From: Eubacteriales bacterium
GTDB lineage: Bacteria; Bacillota; Clostridia; Christensenellales; Aristaeellaceae
Assembly: GCA_028705775.1 (NCBI GenBank)
Contig: JAQWCW010000012.1
Coordinates: forward strand, 1-64,000
Length of the DNA stretch: 64,000 nt
Direction of reading: 5' to 3'
The position numbers were made by a program, and so were the translations under genes. The notes beneath the pieces were generated by a model. The model made no database searches. It was not told where the DNA came from and saw only the letters and a list, made by a program, of their open reading frames with translations. This document shows positions 15,235 through 24,636 of this stretch, one piece after another; within the stretch, counting starts at the first letter, position 1; each line of letters opens with the position of its first letter.

Positions 15235-15247
15235 GAACCCGACGATA

Positions 15248-15281
15248 CAAAAAAAGCACCGGAAAGCGCAATGCTTTCCGG
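15248..15281 (-). terminator. Terminator of fba
   Basis: On the minus strand CCGGAAAGC pairs with GCTTTCCGG around 5 nt and is followed, after TGC, by a run of at least seven U. It lies about 30 nt downstream of the fba stop and is a textbook intrinsic terminator. Confidence 0.85.
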
Positions 15282-15310
15282 CGATTGGATTATGATTTAT
15301 GCAATGGCGA

Positions 15311-16177
15311 TTAAGCCTTGCCGATGCATCCGAACAGCTCGAACTTCTCCTTGACGGTGTCCTTGATTGCCTGTACGCCGGGAGCGAGAAGCTTGCGGGG
15401 GTCGAAGCCCTTGCCGACAAGATCCTTGCCCTCCTCGATATAGGCGCGGACTGCCTTCTGGAAAGACCACTGGCACTCGGTATTAACGTTAATCTTCGCA
15501 ACGCCGAGGGAGATAGCAGTCTTAATCATATCGGCAGGAATGCCCGTGCCGCCATGCAGAACGAGCGGCATACCCGTAGTGATGGTGTGAATCTGCTTGA
15601 GAACGTCAAAGTTAAGCCCCGCCCAGTTGTCGGGATACTTGCCATGAATGTTGCCAATGCCGGCAGCAAGCATGGTTACGCCCAAATCGGCGATACGCTT
15701 GCACTCCAGCGGGTCAGCAACTTCGCCGCCGCCGATAACTCCATCCTCTTCGCCGCCGATTGCTCCAACCTCAGCCTCAAGAGAAAGCCCGAGGAAGTCG
15801 CAGATGGTTTTGAGTTCCTTAGTCTTGGCGATATTTTCGTCGATGGGGTATTTGCTTCCATCGAACATAACGGAGGAGAAACCGGCGCGGATGCACGCCT
15901 TGGCGCCTTCATAGGTGCCGTGGTCGAGATGCAGCGCGACAGGGACGGTGATGCCCATGCAGTCAACGAGCGCCTTGGTCATGTCGGCAACGACCTTAAA
16001 GCCGCCCATATACTTGCCCGCGCCTTCGCTGACGCCTAAGATAACGGGCGCGCTCAGCTCCTGCGCGGTGCTGAGGACAGCCTTCGTCCACTCAAGGTTA
16101 TTGATGTTAATATGGCCTACGGCATAACCATTGTCCGCCGCCTTGCGGAGCATATCCTTTGCGGAAACCAGTCCCAT
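15311..16177 (-). CDS. fba: Class II fructose-1,6-bisphosphate aldolase
   Basis: The enzyme cleaves fructose-1,6-bisphosphate to glyceraldehyde-3-phosphate and dihydroxyacetone phosphate in glycolysis, using Zn. The 288-residue length fits the class II family. Visible motifs are ALHLDHG (catalytic D85 and Zn ligand H86), EAEVGAIGGEEDGV, GNIHGKY (Zn ligand) and LVLHGGTGIP (Zn ligand), plus KINVNTECQ in the phosphate-binding loop. The start has AGGAGG upstream. It is a single-gene unit with its own promoter (16228-16256) and terminator. Confidence 0.96.
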   Translation of the reverse strand: MGLVSAKDMLRKAADNGYAVGHININNLEWTKAVLSTAQELSAPVILGVSEGAGKYMGGFKVVADMTKALVDCMGITVPVALHLDHGTYEGAKACIRAGFSSVMFDGSKYPIDENIAKTKELKTICDFLGLSLEAEVGAIGGEEDGVIGGGEVADPLECKRIADLGVTMLAAGIGNIHGKYPDNWAGLNFDVLKQIHTITTGMPLVLHGGTGIPADMIKTAISLGVAKINVNTECQWSFQKAVRAYIEEGKDLVGKGFDPRKLLAPGVQAIKDTVKEKFELFGCIGKA

Positions 16178-16227
16178 TGAAATCTCCTCCTAACGTAGTT
16201 TGCGAATAAATTAACTTTCCATATATC

Positions 16228-16256
16228 ATTATACAACAGATTTTTCATACGCGCAA
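16228..16256 (-). promoter_or_regulatory. Promoter of fba
   Basis: On the minus strand a perfect TATAAT (16228-16233) is preceded at 17 nt by TTGCGC (16251-16256). It lies about 50 nt upstream of the fba start. Confidence 0.6.
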
Positions 16257-16395
16257 GGCGCAGAAGCGCTAAGGGCTGCACAATCAGCCGCCGTGTCGTC
16301 AATAATTCCGCCGCGGATGTAAGCAATACTTCGGCAAATCAAACGATAAAGCGGCAAAAGAAACGGAGTTTTGCGCCCGCTCTACTAAGCGTAGG

Positions 16396-16424
16396 TTGAA
16401 TAAACGGCAGAAAGGCGGTATGCT
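16396..16424 (+). promoter_or_regulatory. Promoter of the HTH/superoxide-reductase-like gene
   Basis: TTGAAT (16396-16401), a 17-nt spacer and TATGCT (16419-16424) lie about 35 nt upstream of the ATG at 16458. The match is moderate. Confidence 0.5.
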
Positions 16425-16457
16425 CCGATTGTGCCAAATAAGAAAGGATGAAGAATT

Positions 16458-17060
16458 ATGGCAGGATATATTTCAGGAGAAACCATCAAAACGCTGCGCG
16501 AGCGGGCGGGAATAACGCAGAAAACGCTCGCAAGCACGCTTATGATAACGAATAAAGCCGTATCAAAGTGGGAAACGGGGCGCGGTCTGCCCGATATAAC
16601 GCTCGTTGAGCCGCTTGCAAGGGCGCTAAAGGTGTCGGTCGCGGAACTGTTTTCGGGAAGCATATGCGAAAACAGGAACAGGGCGGGAAATATGCGGCGC
16701 GGCTGGCACTATGTTTGCCCAATCTGCGGCAACTCATTCTACGCGCTCGGTGAAGGCTCGTTCTGCTGCTGCGGAGCGTCGCTTCCCCCGCTTGAGCCGG
16801 AGCAGCCCGACGATGAACACGAAATCGAAACCGAGCGAGTCGAAAACGAATACTTCATATCAATGAAGCATCCGAGGGAGAAGGAGCATTACATTTCCTT
16901 CATTTCCGTGATAACCGCCGACAGGATAAACACCGTCAAGCTCTAACCTGAGCAGAACGCCGAGGCGCGCTTTTTCATAAGAGGCGCCGCCGACGTATAC
17001 GCCTACTGCAATAAGCACGGGCTGTTTCTCACCCGCATTACGCCGCAAAGGACGAAATAG
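16458..17060 (+). pseudogene. HTH regulator with superoxide-reductase-like domain, interrupted by an in-frame TAA
   Basis: Residues 8-65 are an XRE-type helix-turn-helix (ITQKTLASTLMITNKAVSKW). Residues 84-110 are a Cys-rich zinc or iron knuckle (CPIC, CCCG). From about 118 the sequence follows desulfoferrodoxin/superoxide reductase: H121, H138 in KHPREKEHYISF and H144. A TAA at 16944-16946 stops the frame after NTVKL, but the same frame continues to a TAG at 17058-17060 and encodes PEQNAEARFFIRG then AYCNKHGLF. Related clostridial proteins read KLYPEQNAEARF at this point, so the TAA stands where a Tyr codon is expected. The lost tail holds the Cys (184) and last His (187) expected to complete the Fe(His4Cys) site. 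Either the gene is inactivated, or the truncated 162-residue regulator still binds DNA. Confidence 0.8.
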
Positions 17061-17086
17061 GCGGCATTGCGCAATTCCAAAAAACA

Positions 17087-17128
17087 AACGCGCCGCGGTG
17101 GATTGGCTTCCGCTTCGGCGCGTTTTAT
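17087..17128. terminator. Bidirectional terminator hairpin
   Basis: AACGCGCCG pairs with CGGCGCGTT around a 20-nt loop, with T-rich sequence on the plus side and an A-run on the other (T-run on the minus strand). It lies between the interrupted regulator gene and the convergent alpha-galactosidase gene. Confidence 0.6.
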
Positions 17129-17233
17129 GTGCATATAATTGGTTATTTCAGCATAGTAGGCAGCTTACCTTAAAAATAACGAGCGCTTCACGCGCGCATA
17201 CGCCGCGGCGGGCGGCTTTCGGGGCGGGCTTAA

Positions 17234-19402
17234 TCAGTCTTTGCTTTTGACCTTTTCCAGTTCTATCACCCTGCTGTCAAAATCGCCGCAAAGCTCCGGA
17301 ATCGGAAGCCCCGCATACATAAGAGCGCCGCCGGAATACACCTTGCCGGAAGCGATGTCGCGGTAATCCGCCTTCTCATCCAAGCCTTGCGCGTGAACGG
17401 AAAGCACCCTTCCGTTCGGCTCGGCAAGCAGGCGATAAGCGCAGATGATAACGCTCTGCGGCTTTTCATGCTTGTCAGCAAACTGCCACGCAGTCAGATT
17501 GTTTTCAAAGGGCGAGGAAAGACGGGTGAATGTTCCGCCGGATATGAGCGAGCGGCGGCGCTTTACAAACGCTGTAAGGCGCTTTGCCTCCGCTTTGTCC
17601 TCGTCGGAAAGCTTGCTTACGTCTAGCTCAAAGCCAAAATTGCCCGCAAGCGCAACCTCTCCCCTTGTTTTCATCCTTGTCGCGCGCCCCGTCTGATGGT
17701 TCGGGCTTGCGCTTACGTGCGCGCCCATAGCGGAGGGCGGGAAGAAAAAGCTAGTTCCGTACTGGATTTTCAGGCGCTCCATAGGGTCTGTATCGTCGCT
17801 CGTCCAAATCTGCGGCATGAACGCAAGCATACCCAAATCAAACCTTCCGCCGCCGCCGGAGCAGCCCTCGAAAAGCACATTCGGGAATTCGTCATTCAGG
17901 CGCGCAAAAACGCGATACAGGTTGAGCATATACCTGTGATGCGTTTCAAGCTGCCTTTCGGGCGGAAGCGCGGGGCTGAAGCCCTCCGTCATATTGCGGT
18001 TCATATCCCATTTCACATAGGTGATATCGCAGCCGCGCAGGACGGACGCGACGGATTTATACACATACTCGGCAACCTCGTCCCGCGACAAATCGAGAAT
18101 AAGCTGACTGCGCGCCTCTGTGCGGGGTCTGCCCTCGGCATGAAGGCACCAGTCGGGATGCTCGCGGTAAAGCTCGCTGTTTGGCGAAACCATCTCCGGC
18201 TCAAACCAAAGCCCGAATTTCAGCCCCATCGAGGTTACTTCGCTCACAAGATGCTCAAGCCCGTTCGGGAGCTTGCTTTTATCGGCTTTCCAGTCGCCAA
18301 GGGAGCAATTATCGCTGTCGCGCTTCCCGAACCAGCCGTCGTCCAGCACGAACATTTCAATTCCAAGCTCCCGCGCCTCGCCCGCGATTTTAAGAATTTT
18401 TTCCTCGTTGAAATTGAAATAGGTGGCTTCCCAGTTGTTTATGAGTATCGGGCGCTCGCGCTTTTCCCAAGACGCGCGGACGATGTGGGAAAGCACAAAG
18501 CGGTGCATTTCATGGCTGAAACCGTTAAAACCGGAATCGCTGTACAGCATTGCCGCCTCCGGCGCCTGAAATGCTTCGCCGGAAGGGAGAATCCACGAGA
18601 AGGTTTCGGGATTCATTCCGATTGACAGGCGGGCAAAGCCGTAATTATCCATTTCCGCGCAGCAAAGGAAATCCCCGCTGTACACAAAGCTCTGACCGTA
18701 AACGTTTCCGCAGTCCTCGCTCGCGCCTCTTTCGGCTATCATGACGGAGGGGTTGTTGGAATGGCTGCTCGCGCCGCGCGAGGATTTGAGCAGGGTCTGC
18801 TCGCCCGCGCGCATTTCGCGCCTTGTTACACTTCTTTCGCGCGCCCACGCGCCCGGGAAATGCACAAGGTCAAGCTTGCCCGCCGGAAGGGGCATACTCG
18901 CGCTCTGTGCGTCCCTGAGCAGAAGCGGCTCGCCGCCCTCGTTTTCATACCTGCGGGAAACGCTAATCACATCCGTATCGGGAAAAATACTGTACGAAAG
19001 CACGGCGACAAGCCCCGTTACCGAATCCTCCAGCGTCAGCTCAAGCGTTCTCGACTGCCCGCGCGAGGACGGGAGCGGCGCAAGCTCCGGCTTGCCCTCG
19101 TATACTCTGTGCGAGCGGTAGCGCAAATCGGTCACGTTATCGCCGGTTTTAAGGCGCATGGCGCTCACCGACGGCTGGCAATAGCTTCCCGTACCGACCG
19201 CGGGCGCGGCAAGCGGCAGATACGCCATCGGAGTATCAAAAGAAGCGCGCGGAGGGTAAGCGTCAAGCAGATATTTGATTTCAGCGTCCTTCAGGCGCTT
19301 TCCGTAATACAGCTGCAAAAGCAGCCCGTTCTCTACCGTCATTACAAGGCTTGTGCCGCTTGTTCTCACATGGAACATTCCGGCGGAGCAGGTTACTGGC
19401 AC
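17234..19402 (-). CDS. Alpha-galactosidase, glycoside hydrolase family 36
   Basis: This 722-residue enzyme hydrolyses terminal alpha-1,6-galactose from raffinose-type sugars and galactomannan. It has an N-terminal beta-sandwich (about 1-300), a TIM barrel with FVLDDGWFGKRDSD and LGDWKADKSKLPNGL, the nucleophile Asp in YVKWDMNR, the acid/base Asp in WTSDDTDPMERL, and MGAHVSASPNHQTGR before a C-terminal beta domain. No signal peptide is present, so it acts inside the cell. The start is the GTG at 19402, which has GGGGAGG seven bases upstream; the frame is open further but without a site. It stands alone, with no sugar transporter beside it. A second, unrelated alpha-galactosidase (GH27) is encoded at 49724-50848. 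Confidence 0.94.
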   Translation of the reverse strand: MPVTCSAGMFHVRTSGTSLVMTVENGLLLQLYYGKRLKDAEIKYLLDAYPPRASFDTPMAYLPLAAPAVGTGSYCQPSVSAMRLKTGDNVTDLRYRSHRVYEGKPELAPLPSSRGQSRTLELTLEDSVTGLVAVLSYSIFPDTDVISVSRRYENEGGEPLLLRDAQSASMPLPAGKLDLVHFPGAWARERSVTRREMRAGEQTLLKSSRGASSHSNNPSVMIAERGASEDCGNVYGQSFVYSGDFLCCAEMDNYGFARLSIGMNPETFSWILPSGEAFQAPEAAMLYSDSGFNGFSHEMHRFVLSHIVRASWEKRERPILINNWEATYFNFNEEKILKIAGEARELGIEMFVLDDGWFGKRDSDNCSLGDWKADKSKLPNGLEHLVSEVTSMGLKFGLWFEPEMVSPNSELYREHPDWCLHAEGRPRTEARSQLILDLSRDEVAEYVYKSVASVLRGCDITYVKWDMNRNMTEGFSPALPPERQLETHHRYMLNLYRVFARLNDEFPNVLFEGCSGGGGRFDLGMLAFMPQIWTSDDTDPMERLKIQYGTSFFFPPSAMGAHVSASPNHQTGRATRMKTRGEVALAGNFGFELDVSKLSDEDKAEAKRLTAFVKRRRSLISGGTFTRLSSPFENNLTAWQFADKHEKPQSVIICAYRLLAEPNGRVLSVHAQGLDEKADYRDIASGKVYSGGALMYAGLPIPELCGDFDSRVIELEKVKSKD

Positions 19403-19623
19403 GGCGATTCCTCCCCGATATTGTTTTATGAAAGCATATCGCAAAATCCGCCTTTTGTACAGCGGAAGTTAGCGCAGGGCGGGCGGGTAAGTATTCGTAT
19501 ATTCATCAAAATTATTCATTCATCATACGCCTTTTATAAGAGCAAAAGCGCGAAAGCGGAGGGTTAAGCGGACGCGAAAAGGCAAAAACACGAACATTAA
19601 CCAAATTAGTTTCTGCACTACGG

Positions 19624-19653
19624 TTGACACGGGCGCTTTATGCGTGTTATGAT
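19624..19653 (+). promoter_or_regulatory. Promoter of pflB-pflA
   Basis: A perfect TTGACA (19624-19629) is followed after 18 nt by TATGAT (19648-19653). It lies about 85 nt upstream of the pflB start. The rest of the 337-nt gap 19403-19739 shows no gene. No convincing promoter for the divergent GH36 gene was found there. Confidence 0.65.
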
Positions 19654-19739
19654 TAAGGCAGCGCGGATACCCATGCGGTATTGCGCGCGCGGCAGATGGG
19701 CAAACTGACAGCGACGTCAAGTTTAAGGAGATGCTTAAA

Positions 19740-21953
19740 ATGCTCAGCAATGCGTTTGAGGGCAGCGGAGAAATCAACGTTCGCCGCTTTATTGTTAAGA
19801 ACGTTACGCCTTATGAGGGGGACGAAAGCTTTCTTGCGCCGCCCACGGAAAGAACAAAGCGCCTGTGGGACGAGCTTTCCGCGCTTTTAAGGGAAGAACG
19901 CGAGCGCGGCGGCGTATACGACATAGACGAAAACACGATTTCAACCATATCCGCGCACGGCGCAGGATATATCGACAGGGATTTGGAGCAGATTGTGGGA
20001 CTGCAGACCGACGCGCCGCTGAAAAGAGCGATTATGCCCTTCGGCGGAATTCGCATGGTTCGCTCCTCGCTTGAGGCATACGGCAGAAGACTGCCCGCCG
20101 ACGTCGAAAAGGTTTTCAAATACCGCAAGACGCACAACGAGGGCGTTTTCGACGCATACACGGACGAAATGAAAAAGGCGCGCCATGCGGGAATTATAAC
20201 CGGTCTGCCCGACGCCTACGGCAGAGGGCGCATAATAGGCGATTACAGGCGCTTGCCGCTTTACGGCGCGGACAGGCTTATCGAGCTGAAGGAAAAGGCG
20301 AAAGCCAACCTGATACTCGATTTGATGGACTCCCCCACCATACGTCTGCGCGAGGAAATTTCCGAGCAGATTCGCGCCCTCAAAGAGCTTAAGGAAATGG
20401 CGCTTGCATACGGAATCGACATTTCCAAGCCCGCAACCGACACAAAGGAAGCCGTTCAATGGCTGTATTTCGGCTATCTCGGCTCGGTCAAGGAGCAGAA
20501 CGGCGCGGCGATGTCGCTCGGGCGCACCAGCACCTTCCTCGATATTTACGCGGAGCGCGATTTGAAGAGCGGCAAGTACACCGAAAGCGAAATTCAGGAG
20601 TTCATCGACCATTTTGTGATGAAGCTGCGCATTGTCCGCTTCCTGCGCACGCCCGCATACGACGAGCTGTTTTCCGGCGACCCGACTTGGATTACGGAGT
20701 CCATAGGCGGAATGGCGCAGGACGGCAGAACGCTTGTAACCAAAATGAGCTTCCGCTTCCTGCACACGCTTACAAACCTAGGCCCTGCGCCCGAGCCGAA
20801 CATGACGATTCTGTGGTCGCAGCGCCTTCCCGAGGGCTTCAAGCGCTACGCGGCGAGAATGTCCGAGGCGACAAGCTCAATCCAGTACGAAAACGACGAC
20901 CTTATGCGCGAGAAATTCGGGGACGACTACGGAATCGCCTGCTGCGTTTCGGCAATGCGCATCGGCAAGCAGATGCAGTTCTTCGGCGCGAGAGCGAATC
21001 TGGCAAAGGCGCTTCTTTACGCCCTCAACGGCGGAAGGGACGAGAAAAGCGGCGAGCAGATTGGCCCTGAGCTTGCGCCGATAACGGGCGATACGCTTGA
21101 CTACGACGAGGTTATGCGCAAGTTCGACCAAGTTCAGGAATGGCTTTCAAAGCTGTATATTTCAACGCTCAACGTAATCCACTATATGCACGATAAATAC
21201 TGCTACGAAAAGCTTGAAATGGCGCTGCATGACGAGCAGATTTTGAGAACGAGCGCCTGCGGAATGGCGGGGCTTTCCGTTGTTACGGACAGCCTTTCGG
21301 CAATTCGCTACGCAAAGGTTCACCCGATAAGGGACGAGCGCGGGCTGATTGTCAATTTCAATATCGAGGGCGATTTCCCGAAATTCGGCAATAACGACGA
21401 CAGGGTTGACGACATTGCCGCCGACCTTGTGCGCAATTTCATGTCCAAGCTTTCGCGCCACCGCACCTACCGCGACTCAAAGCCGACGATGAGCATACTT
21501 ACAATAACCTCCAACGTTGTCTACGGCAAGAAAACCGGCTCAACTCCCGACGGGCGCAAGCTCGGCGAGCCGTTCGCGCCGGGAGCGAACCCGATGCACG
21601 GCCGTGACGCCAACGGCTGCGTTGCGTCAATGCGCTCCGTCAGCAAGCTGCCCTACGACAGCGCGGAGGACGGAATATCCTACACCTTCTCAATCGTTCC
21701 CTCTGCCCTCGGCAATACGGAAAGCGAGCGCGACGAGAATCTCGTATCGCTGCTTGACGGATATTTTGCGGACGGCGGACACCATATAAACGTAAACGTA
21801 ATGAGCCGCGAGGTGCTTATGGACGCAATGGAGCACCCCGAAAAATACCCGCAGCTCACCATCCGCGTAAGCGGCTACGCCGTGAACTTCATCAAGCTCA
21901 CGCGCGAGCAGCAGCTCGACGTAATCCACCGCACCTTCTTCGACAGATTCTGA
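19740..21953 (+). CDS. pflB: Formate C-acetyltransferase (pyruvate formate-lyase)
   Basis: This glycyl-radical enzyme converts pyruvate and CoA to acetyl-CoA and formate in anaerobic fermentation. The product is 737 residues from the ATG at 19740. An ATG nine bases earlier touches the AAGGAG site and is unlikely. The catalytic Cys pair is C401-C402 in [11 protein letters not shown], and the radical Gly is G712 in RVSGYAVNF near the C-terminus, as in PflB rather than in choline- or glycerol-type relatives. The pflA activase follows after 15 nt. A sigma-A promoter lies upstream. Confidence 0.96.
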   Translation: MLSNAFEGSGEINVRRFIVKNVTPYEGDESFLAPPTERTKRLWDELSALLREERERGGVYDIDENTISTISAHGAGYIDRDLEQIVGLQTDAPLKRAIMPFGGIRMVRSSLEAYGRRLPADVEKVFKYRKTHNEGVFDAYTDEMKKARHAGIITGLPDAYGRGRIIGDYRRLPLYGADRLIELKEKAKANLILDLMDSPTIRLREEISEQIRALKELKEMALAYGIDISKPATDTKEAVQWLYFGYLGSVKEQNGAAMSLGRTSTFLDIYAERDLKSGKYTESEIQEFIDHFVMKLRIVRFLRTPAYDELFSGDPTWITESIGGMAQDGRTLVTKMSFRFLHTLTNLGPAPEPNMTILWSQRLPEGFKRYAARMSEATSSIQYENDDLMREKFGDDYGIACCVSAMRIGKQMQFFGARANLAKALLYALNGGRDEKSGEQIGPELAPITGDTLDYDEVMRKFDQVQEWLSKLYISTLNVIHYMHDKYCYEKLEMALHDEQILRTSACGMAGLSVVTDSLSAIRYAKVHPIRDERGLIVNFNIEGDFPKFGNNDDRVDDIAADLVRNFMSKLSRHRTYRDSKPTMSILTITSNVVYGKKTGSTPDGRKLGEPFAPGANPMHGRDANGCVASMRSVSKLPYDSAEDGISYTFSIVPSALGNTESERDENLVSLLDGYFADGGHHINVNVMSREVLMDAMEHPEKYPQLTIRVSGYAVNFIKLTREQQLDVIHRTFFDRF

Positions 21954-21968
21954 CGGGCGGGATAACCG

Positions 21969-22703
21969 ATGACAAGCGAAAGCAGCATGGGCTACATTCA
22001 CAGCTACGAAACCTTCGGGGCTGTGGACGGTCCGGGGATAAGGTTCATAGTATTCATGCAGGGCTGCCGCCTGCGCTGCCGCTACTGCCACAATCCCGAC
22101 ACATGGGAGTTCAAAAAGGGCAGTCCGGTAAGCGCCGCTGAGGTATTGAGCCGAATCCTTGAATACAGAAGCTATATAAAGCGCGGAGGCGTGACCATAT
22201 CCGGCGGCGAGCCGCTTGAGCAGCACGACTTTGTGCTTGAGCTGCTCAGGCTGCTTCACGAATACGGGCTGCACACGGCAATCGATACGGCGGGAAGCCT
22301 TCCGCTCGGAAAAACGCACGACATAATCGAAACGGCGGATATGCTTCTGCTTGATATAAAGGAGCTTGATGCGCGGGACGCAATCGCGCTGACGGGAATG
22401 AGCAGCCGCAACACGCTCGACACCCTCGATTACACGCGCGACATAGGGAAGCCCGTATGGATTAGGCACGTCCTCGTTCCGAATGTTACCATGATAAGCG
22501 AAAAGCTTGAGCGGCTTGCGGACTACCTCAGGCGCTATCCCAACATTGAGCGGGTGGATTTGCTGCCCTTTCACAAAATGGGCGAGTACAAATGGGAGGG
22601 CTGCGGAACGCCCTATACCCTGAAAAACACGAAAGCCCCAAGCGCCGACGAGCTTGAGCGGGCAAAGCAAATCTTCAAAAAAGCGGGACTGCCCGTAAAA
22701 TAG
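21969..22703 (+). CDS. pflA: Pyruvate formate-lyase activating enzyme, radical SAM
   Basis: This enzyme installs the glycyl radical in PflB using S-adenosylmethionine and a [4Fe-4S] cluster. The cluster motif CRLRCRYC is at C33, C37 and C40, followed by HNPDTW, characteristic of PFL activases. TISGGEPLEQ is the SAM-binding GGE motif. The 244-residue size fits. An ATG at 21987 (MGYIHSYETF) is an alternative start closer to the usual family N-terminus. The gene forms an operon with pflB. Confidence 0.95.
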   Translation: MTSESSMGYIHSYETFGAVDGPGIRFIVFMQGCRLRCRYCHNPDTWEFKKGSPVSAAEVLSRILEYRSYIKRGGVTISGGEPLEQHDFVLELLRLLHEYGLHTAIDTAGSLPLGKTHDIIETADMLLLDIKELDARDAIALTGMSSRNTLDTLDYTRDIGKPVWIRHVLVPNVTMISEKLERLADYLRRYPNIERVDLLPFHKMGEYKWEGCGTPYTLKNTKAPSADELERAKQIFKKAGLPVK

Positions 22704-22716
22704 CGCAGAATGCAAC

Positions 22717-22744
22717 CACGCCGCCGAAAATCATCGGCGGCGTG
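22717..22744. terminator. Hairpin between convergent pflA and esterase genes
   Basis: CACGCCGCCGA pairs perfectly over 11 bp with TCGGCGGCGTG around 6 nt. There is no clear U-tract on either side, so termination efficiency is uncertain, but it sits exactly between two convergent genes. Confidence 0.55.
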
Positions 22745-22773
22745 ACTTAGTACTGTAAAAATCGGACGGCTGC

Positions 22774-23832
22774 TCAGTTATTCCATACATCAAACGGCAG
22801 GTTGTCAATATATTCGGAAAGCTCCGCCGCCATTTTGCACGCCTCGGCAGCGCGGATATGCCCCGGCGTTCCAGAGCCGTTCTTCGAGTACATGAAATGC
22901 CGAACGCGCCTTGAATTTATGCTTTCAACCGCCTCGCCTATCATATCATCCCACACGGAATCATGGCACATTATGGTGGTTGAGCAGATAAAGAGCGCCT
23001 TGGGATAATATGAGCGGAGCTTCAAAACAAGCTCGCGGTAGCGGCTTGTCCAGAGCTTTCTGTGGTTTTCATCCGTATTCGGGTCAATATCGGGCTGCCC
23101 CGCGCGCCGCCAGTCGTTCTGCCCTATTGCAACGACGACGATTTGCGGAGTCCAGAGCGAAAAATCCCACTCGGATTCATAAAGCTGCTTTACATAGCCG
23201 AGCTTGTTATAGAGGTACTCCATTCCGGGGAAGCCCTCCTGCTCGTTATACCAGCCCGTTCCGTTAAGAAGCGCGATTCCGCCCTGCGAGGTAAGGCGCG
23301 CGGACGCGCCGAGCCGCCTTGCGGTTATTGCCGAATATGCCCAGTAAGCGCAGCAGGTTTCGCCGGTATCGCCCATCGGGTCGCCGCTCGCCTCGCAGCC
23401 TGTCGCAAGGGAAAGCGCGCCGACGGTAACGGAATCGCCATAAAACTCCATCCTGCGCTTGGGCGCTTCGGGAGGCGCAAGCAGCTCGCCGCCCTCGATT
23501 TCAAAGCCCTTGAAGCGCATATAGTGCGGGCTGTCCTGAAGCTTATAAAGGCAAAGCGTATGCTCGCCCTCCGAAAGATTGTCGCAAAGGCAGTAGCGGC
23601 GCTCGGCGGTATCGTTGGAAAGCTGAATAACGCGAAGCGGCGCTTTGTCGATTATGACTCCGAAATAGTTATCATTCCATAAATGCATATTCTCGATATA
23701 GGCGTATACGGCGCTGCCCGTAAAGCGAATCGCCGCGCTGCTGTAAGCGAAAATAAAGGTGGGCGCGTCCTTTCGGGCAAAGTCAATTCTGCCCTCGTAA
23801 TAGATTTTGCCAGATTCAGCGGATATTCTCAT
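22774..23832 (-). CDS. SGNH/GDSL esterase, carbohydrate esterase family 2-like
   Basis: This 352-residue cytoplasmic protein has an N-terminal jelly-roll (about 1-115) and a C-terminal SGNH hydrolase domain, the arrangement of CE2 acetyl-xylan/glucomannan esterases. The block I Ser is in RRMEFYGDSVTVG, block III is in IGQNDW, and the catalytic His is in PGHIRAAEA near the end. No signal peptide is seen, so its likely role is deacetylating imported oligosaccharides. The ATG at 23832 has GGGAGG eight bases upstream. It is the last gene of a three-gene operon with a GNAT/YoaP protein and a TetR regulator, 19 nt behind the former. Confidence 0.8.
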   Translation of the reverse strand: MRISAESGKIYYEGRIDFARKDAPTFIFAYSSAAIRFTGSAVYAYIENMHLWNDNYFGVIIDKAPLRVIQLSNDTAERRYCLCDNLSEGEHTLCLYKLQDSPHYMRFKGFEIEGGELLAPPEAPKRRMEFYGDSVTVGALSLATGCEASGDPMGDTGETCCAYWAYSAITARRLGASARLTSQGGIALLNGTGWYNEQEGFPGMEYLYNKLGYVKQLYESEWDFSLWTPQIVVVAIGQNDWRRAGQPDIDPNTDENHRKLWTSRYRELVLKLRSYYPKALFICSTTIMCHDSVWDDMIGEAVESINSRRVRHFMYSKNGSGTPGHIRAAEACKMAAELSEYIDNLPFDVWNN

Positions 23833-23851
23833 AGCGCGTGCCTCCCATAAA

Positions 23852-24613
23852 TCAAAGAGTATAGCCTTTTTCCGAAAGCAAAGCCGCGAAGCGCTTATCG
23901 GAAAGGATTTCATTGGTTACAAACTCGCCGTTCCAGAAAATGCTGTACGACGTGAACGGGCAGGGAGCGTTTTTGGCTTTCTCGCAATCGTCAAGCTTGT
24001 AGGCGGTAAACGGCGCTCCGGCTTTTTGCGCCATATCGCGGATTATCGGAACGTACTTGGCGGTATACGGGCACTGCGCGGTATAGTAGAGCGCAAAGCC
24101 GTCGGAGTTTTCCGCGCGAAGGCTTACGCTCTTTCGGAAAACGGGCTTTTCTGCGTCTTCCTCAAAGGGCAGATACATAAGGCGGAAAAACGGCTCGGCG
24201 CTGTCGCACACGGTAAAGCCCTTGTGCGCAAAATACGAGGGGTCGGAAAGGAAGGGGCGCTTTTTATCGGACGAAAGGGCGACAAGCCCCTTCTTGCCCT
24301 TATCGCGGCTGTCCTTTATACAGCCGTCAAGCAGCTGATTTGAATAGCCCTGTCCCTTGAATTTTCCGGCAGTCCAGAAGCAGTTTATATACATATATCC
24401 GTCCGCGTCAACGGGCGCCCACGCTTTTTCGGCGGGAATATACTCGATGAAGCACTTGCCGCGCTCTGCCGACTTTGTGAAAACCAGTCCTTCGTCAAGC
24501 CTGTCCCGAAGCCATTGCTTCTTGGCCGCAACCTGCGCGTCCTTTTCGCTTGCTATTGCGCAGCAGATATGCTCTTTTGCAAGATTTTCCTTGGTGATTG
24601 TAACAAACTCCAT
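23852..24613 (-). CDS. GNAT acetyltransferase with YoaP-like C-terminal domain
   Basis: This protein has 253 residues. Residues about 1-150 are a GNAT fold with the acetyl-CoA loop around FKGQGYSNQLLDGCI. From about 165 a YoaP-type domain follows, with LYYTAQCPYTAKYVP resembling a thioredoxin-like CxxT site. Proteins of this two-domain type are common single genes in Firmicutes and their substrates are not known. It lies between a TetR regulator (23 nt upstream) and the CE2 esterase (19 nt downstream) on one transcript. Its sequence gives no hint that it acts on the same substrate as the esterase. Confidence 0.8.
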   Translation of the reverse strand: MEFVTITKENLAKEHICCAIASEKDAQVAAKKQWLRDRLDEGLVFTKSAERGKCFIEYIPAEKAWAPVDADGYMYINCFWTAGKFKGQGYSNQLLDGCIKDSRDKGKKGLVALSSDKKRPFLSDPSYFAHKGFTVCDSAEPFFRLMYLPFEEDAEKPVFRKSVSLRAENSDGFALYYTAQCPYTAKYVPIIRDMAQKAGAPFTAYKLDDCEKAKNAPCPFTSYSIFWNGEFVTNEILSDKRFAALLSEKGYTL

Positions 24614-24636
24614 CGTATCTCTCCTTGAATTAAGCT

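Larger units (their letters stand above)
11510..15240 (+). mobile_element. Rearranged prophage remnant
   Basis: This segment, between intact spoIVA and fba, has rightward phage-type genes: a 5'-truncated MuF/gp7 head protein with a toxin-like tail, a zinc-ribbon partner, a small crAss001_48-like protein, a DUF4417 fragment, two small unknown proteins, a DUF5681 protein and the N-terminal part of a large terminase. In functional phages the terminase and portal genes come before the head gene. Here the terminase is last and is cut, and the portal is missing, so the order is as if a circle had been opened between portal and head genes. Base composition varies and several parts are more AT-rich than the host. 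No attachment sites or clear flanking repeats were found. Confidence 0.75.

Noticed and set aside
16944-17060. Programmed stop-codon readthrough or recoded TAA in the HTH gene
   Set aside because: No selenocysteine-type hairpin or readthrough context was seen, and many other genes in the window end in TAA. A simple nonsense mutation is the plainer reading.
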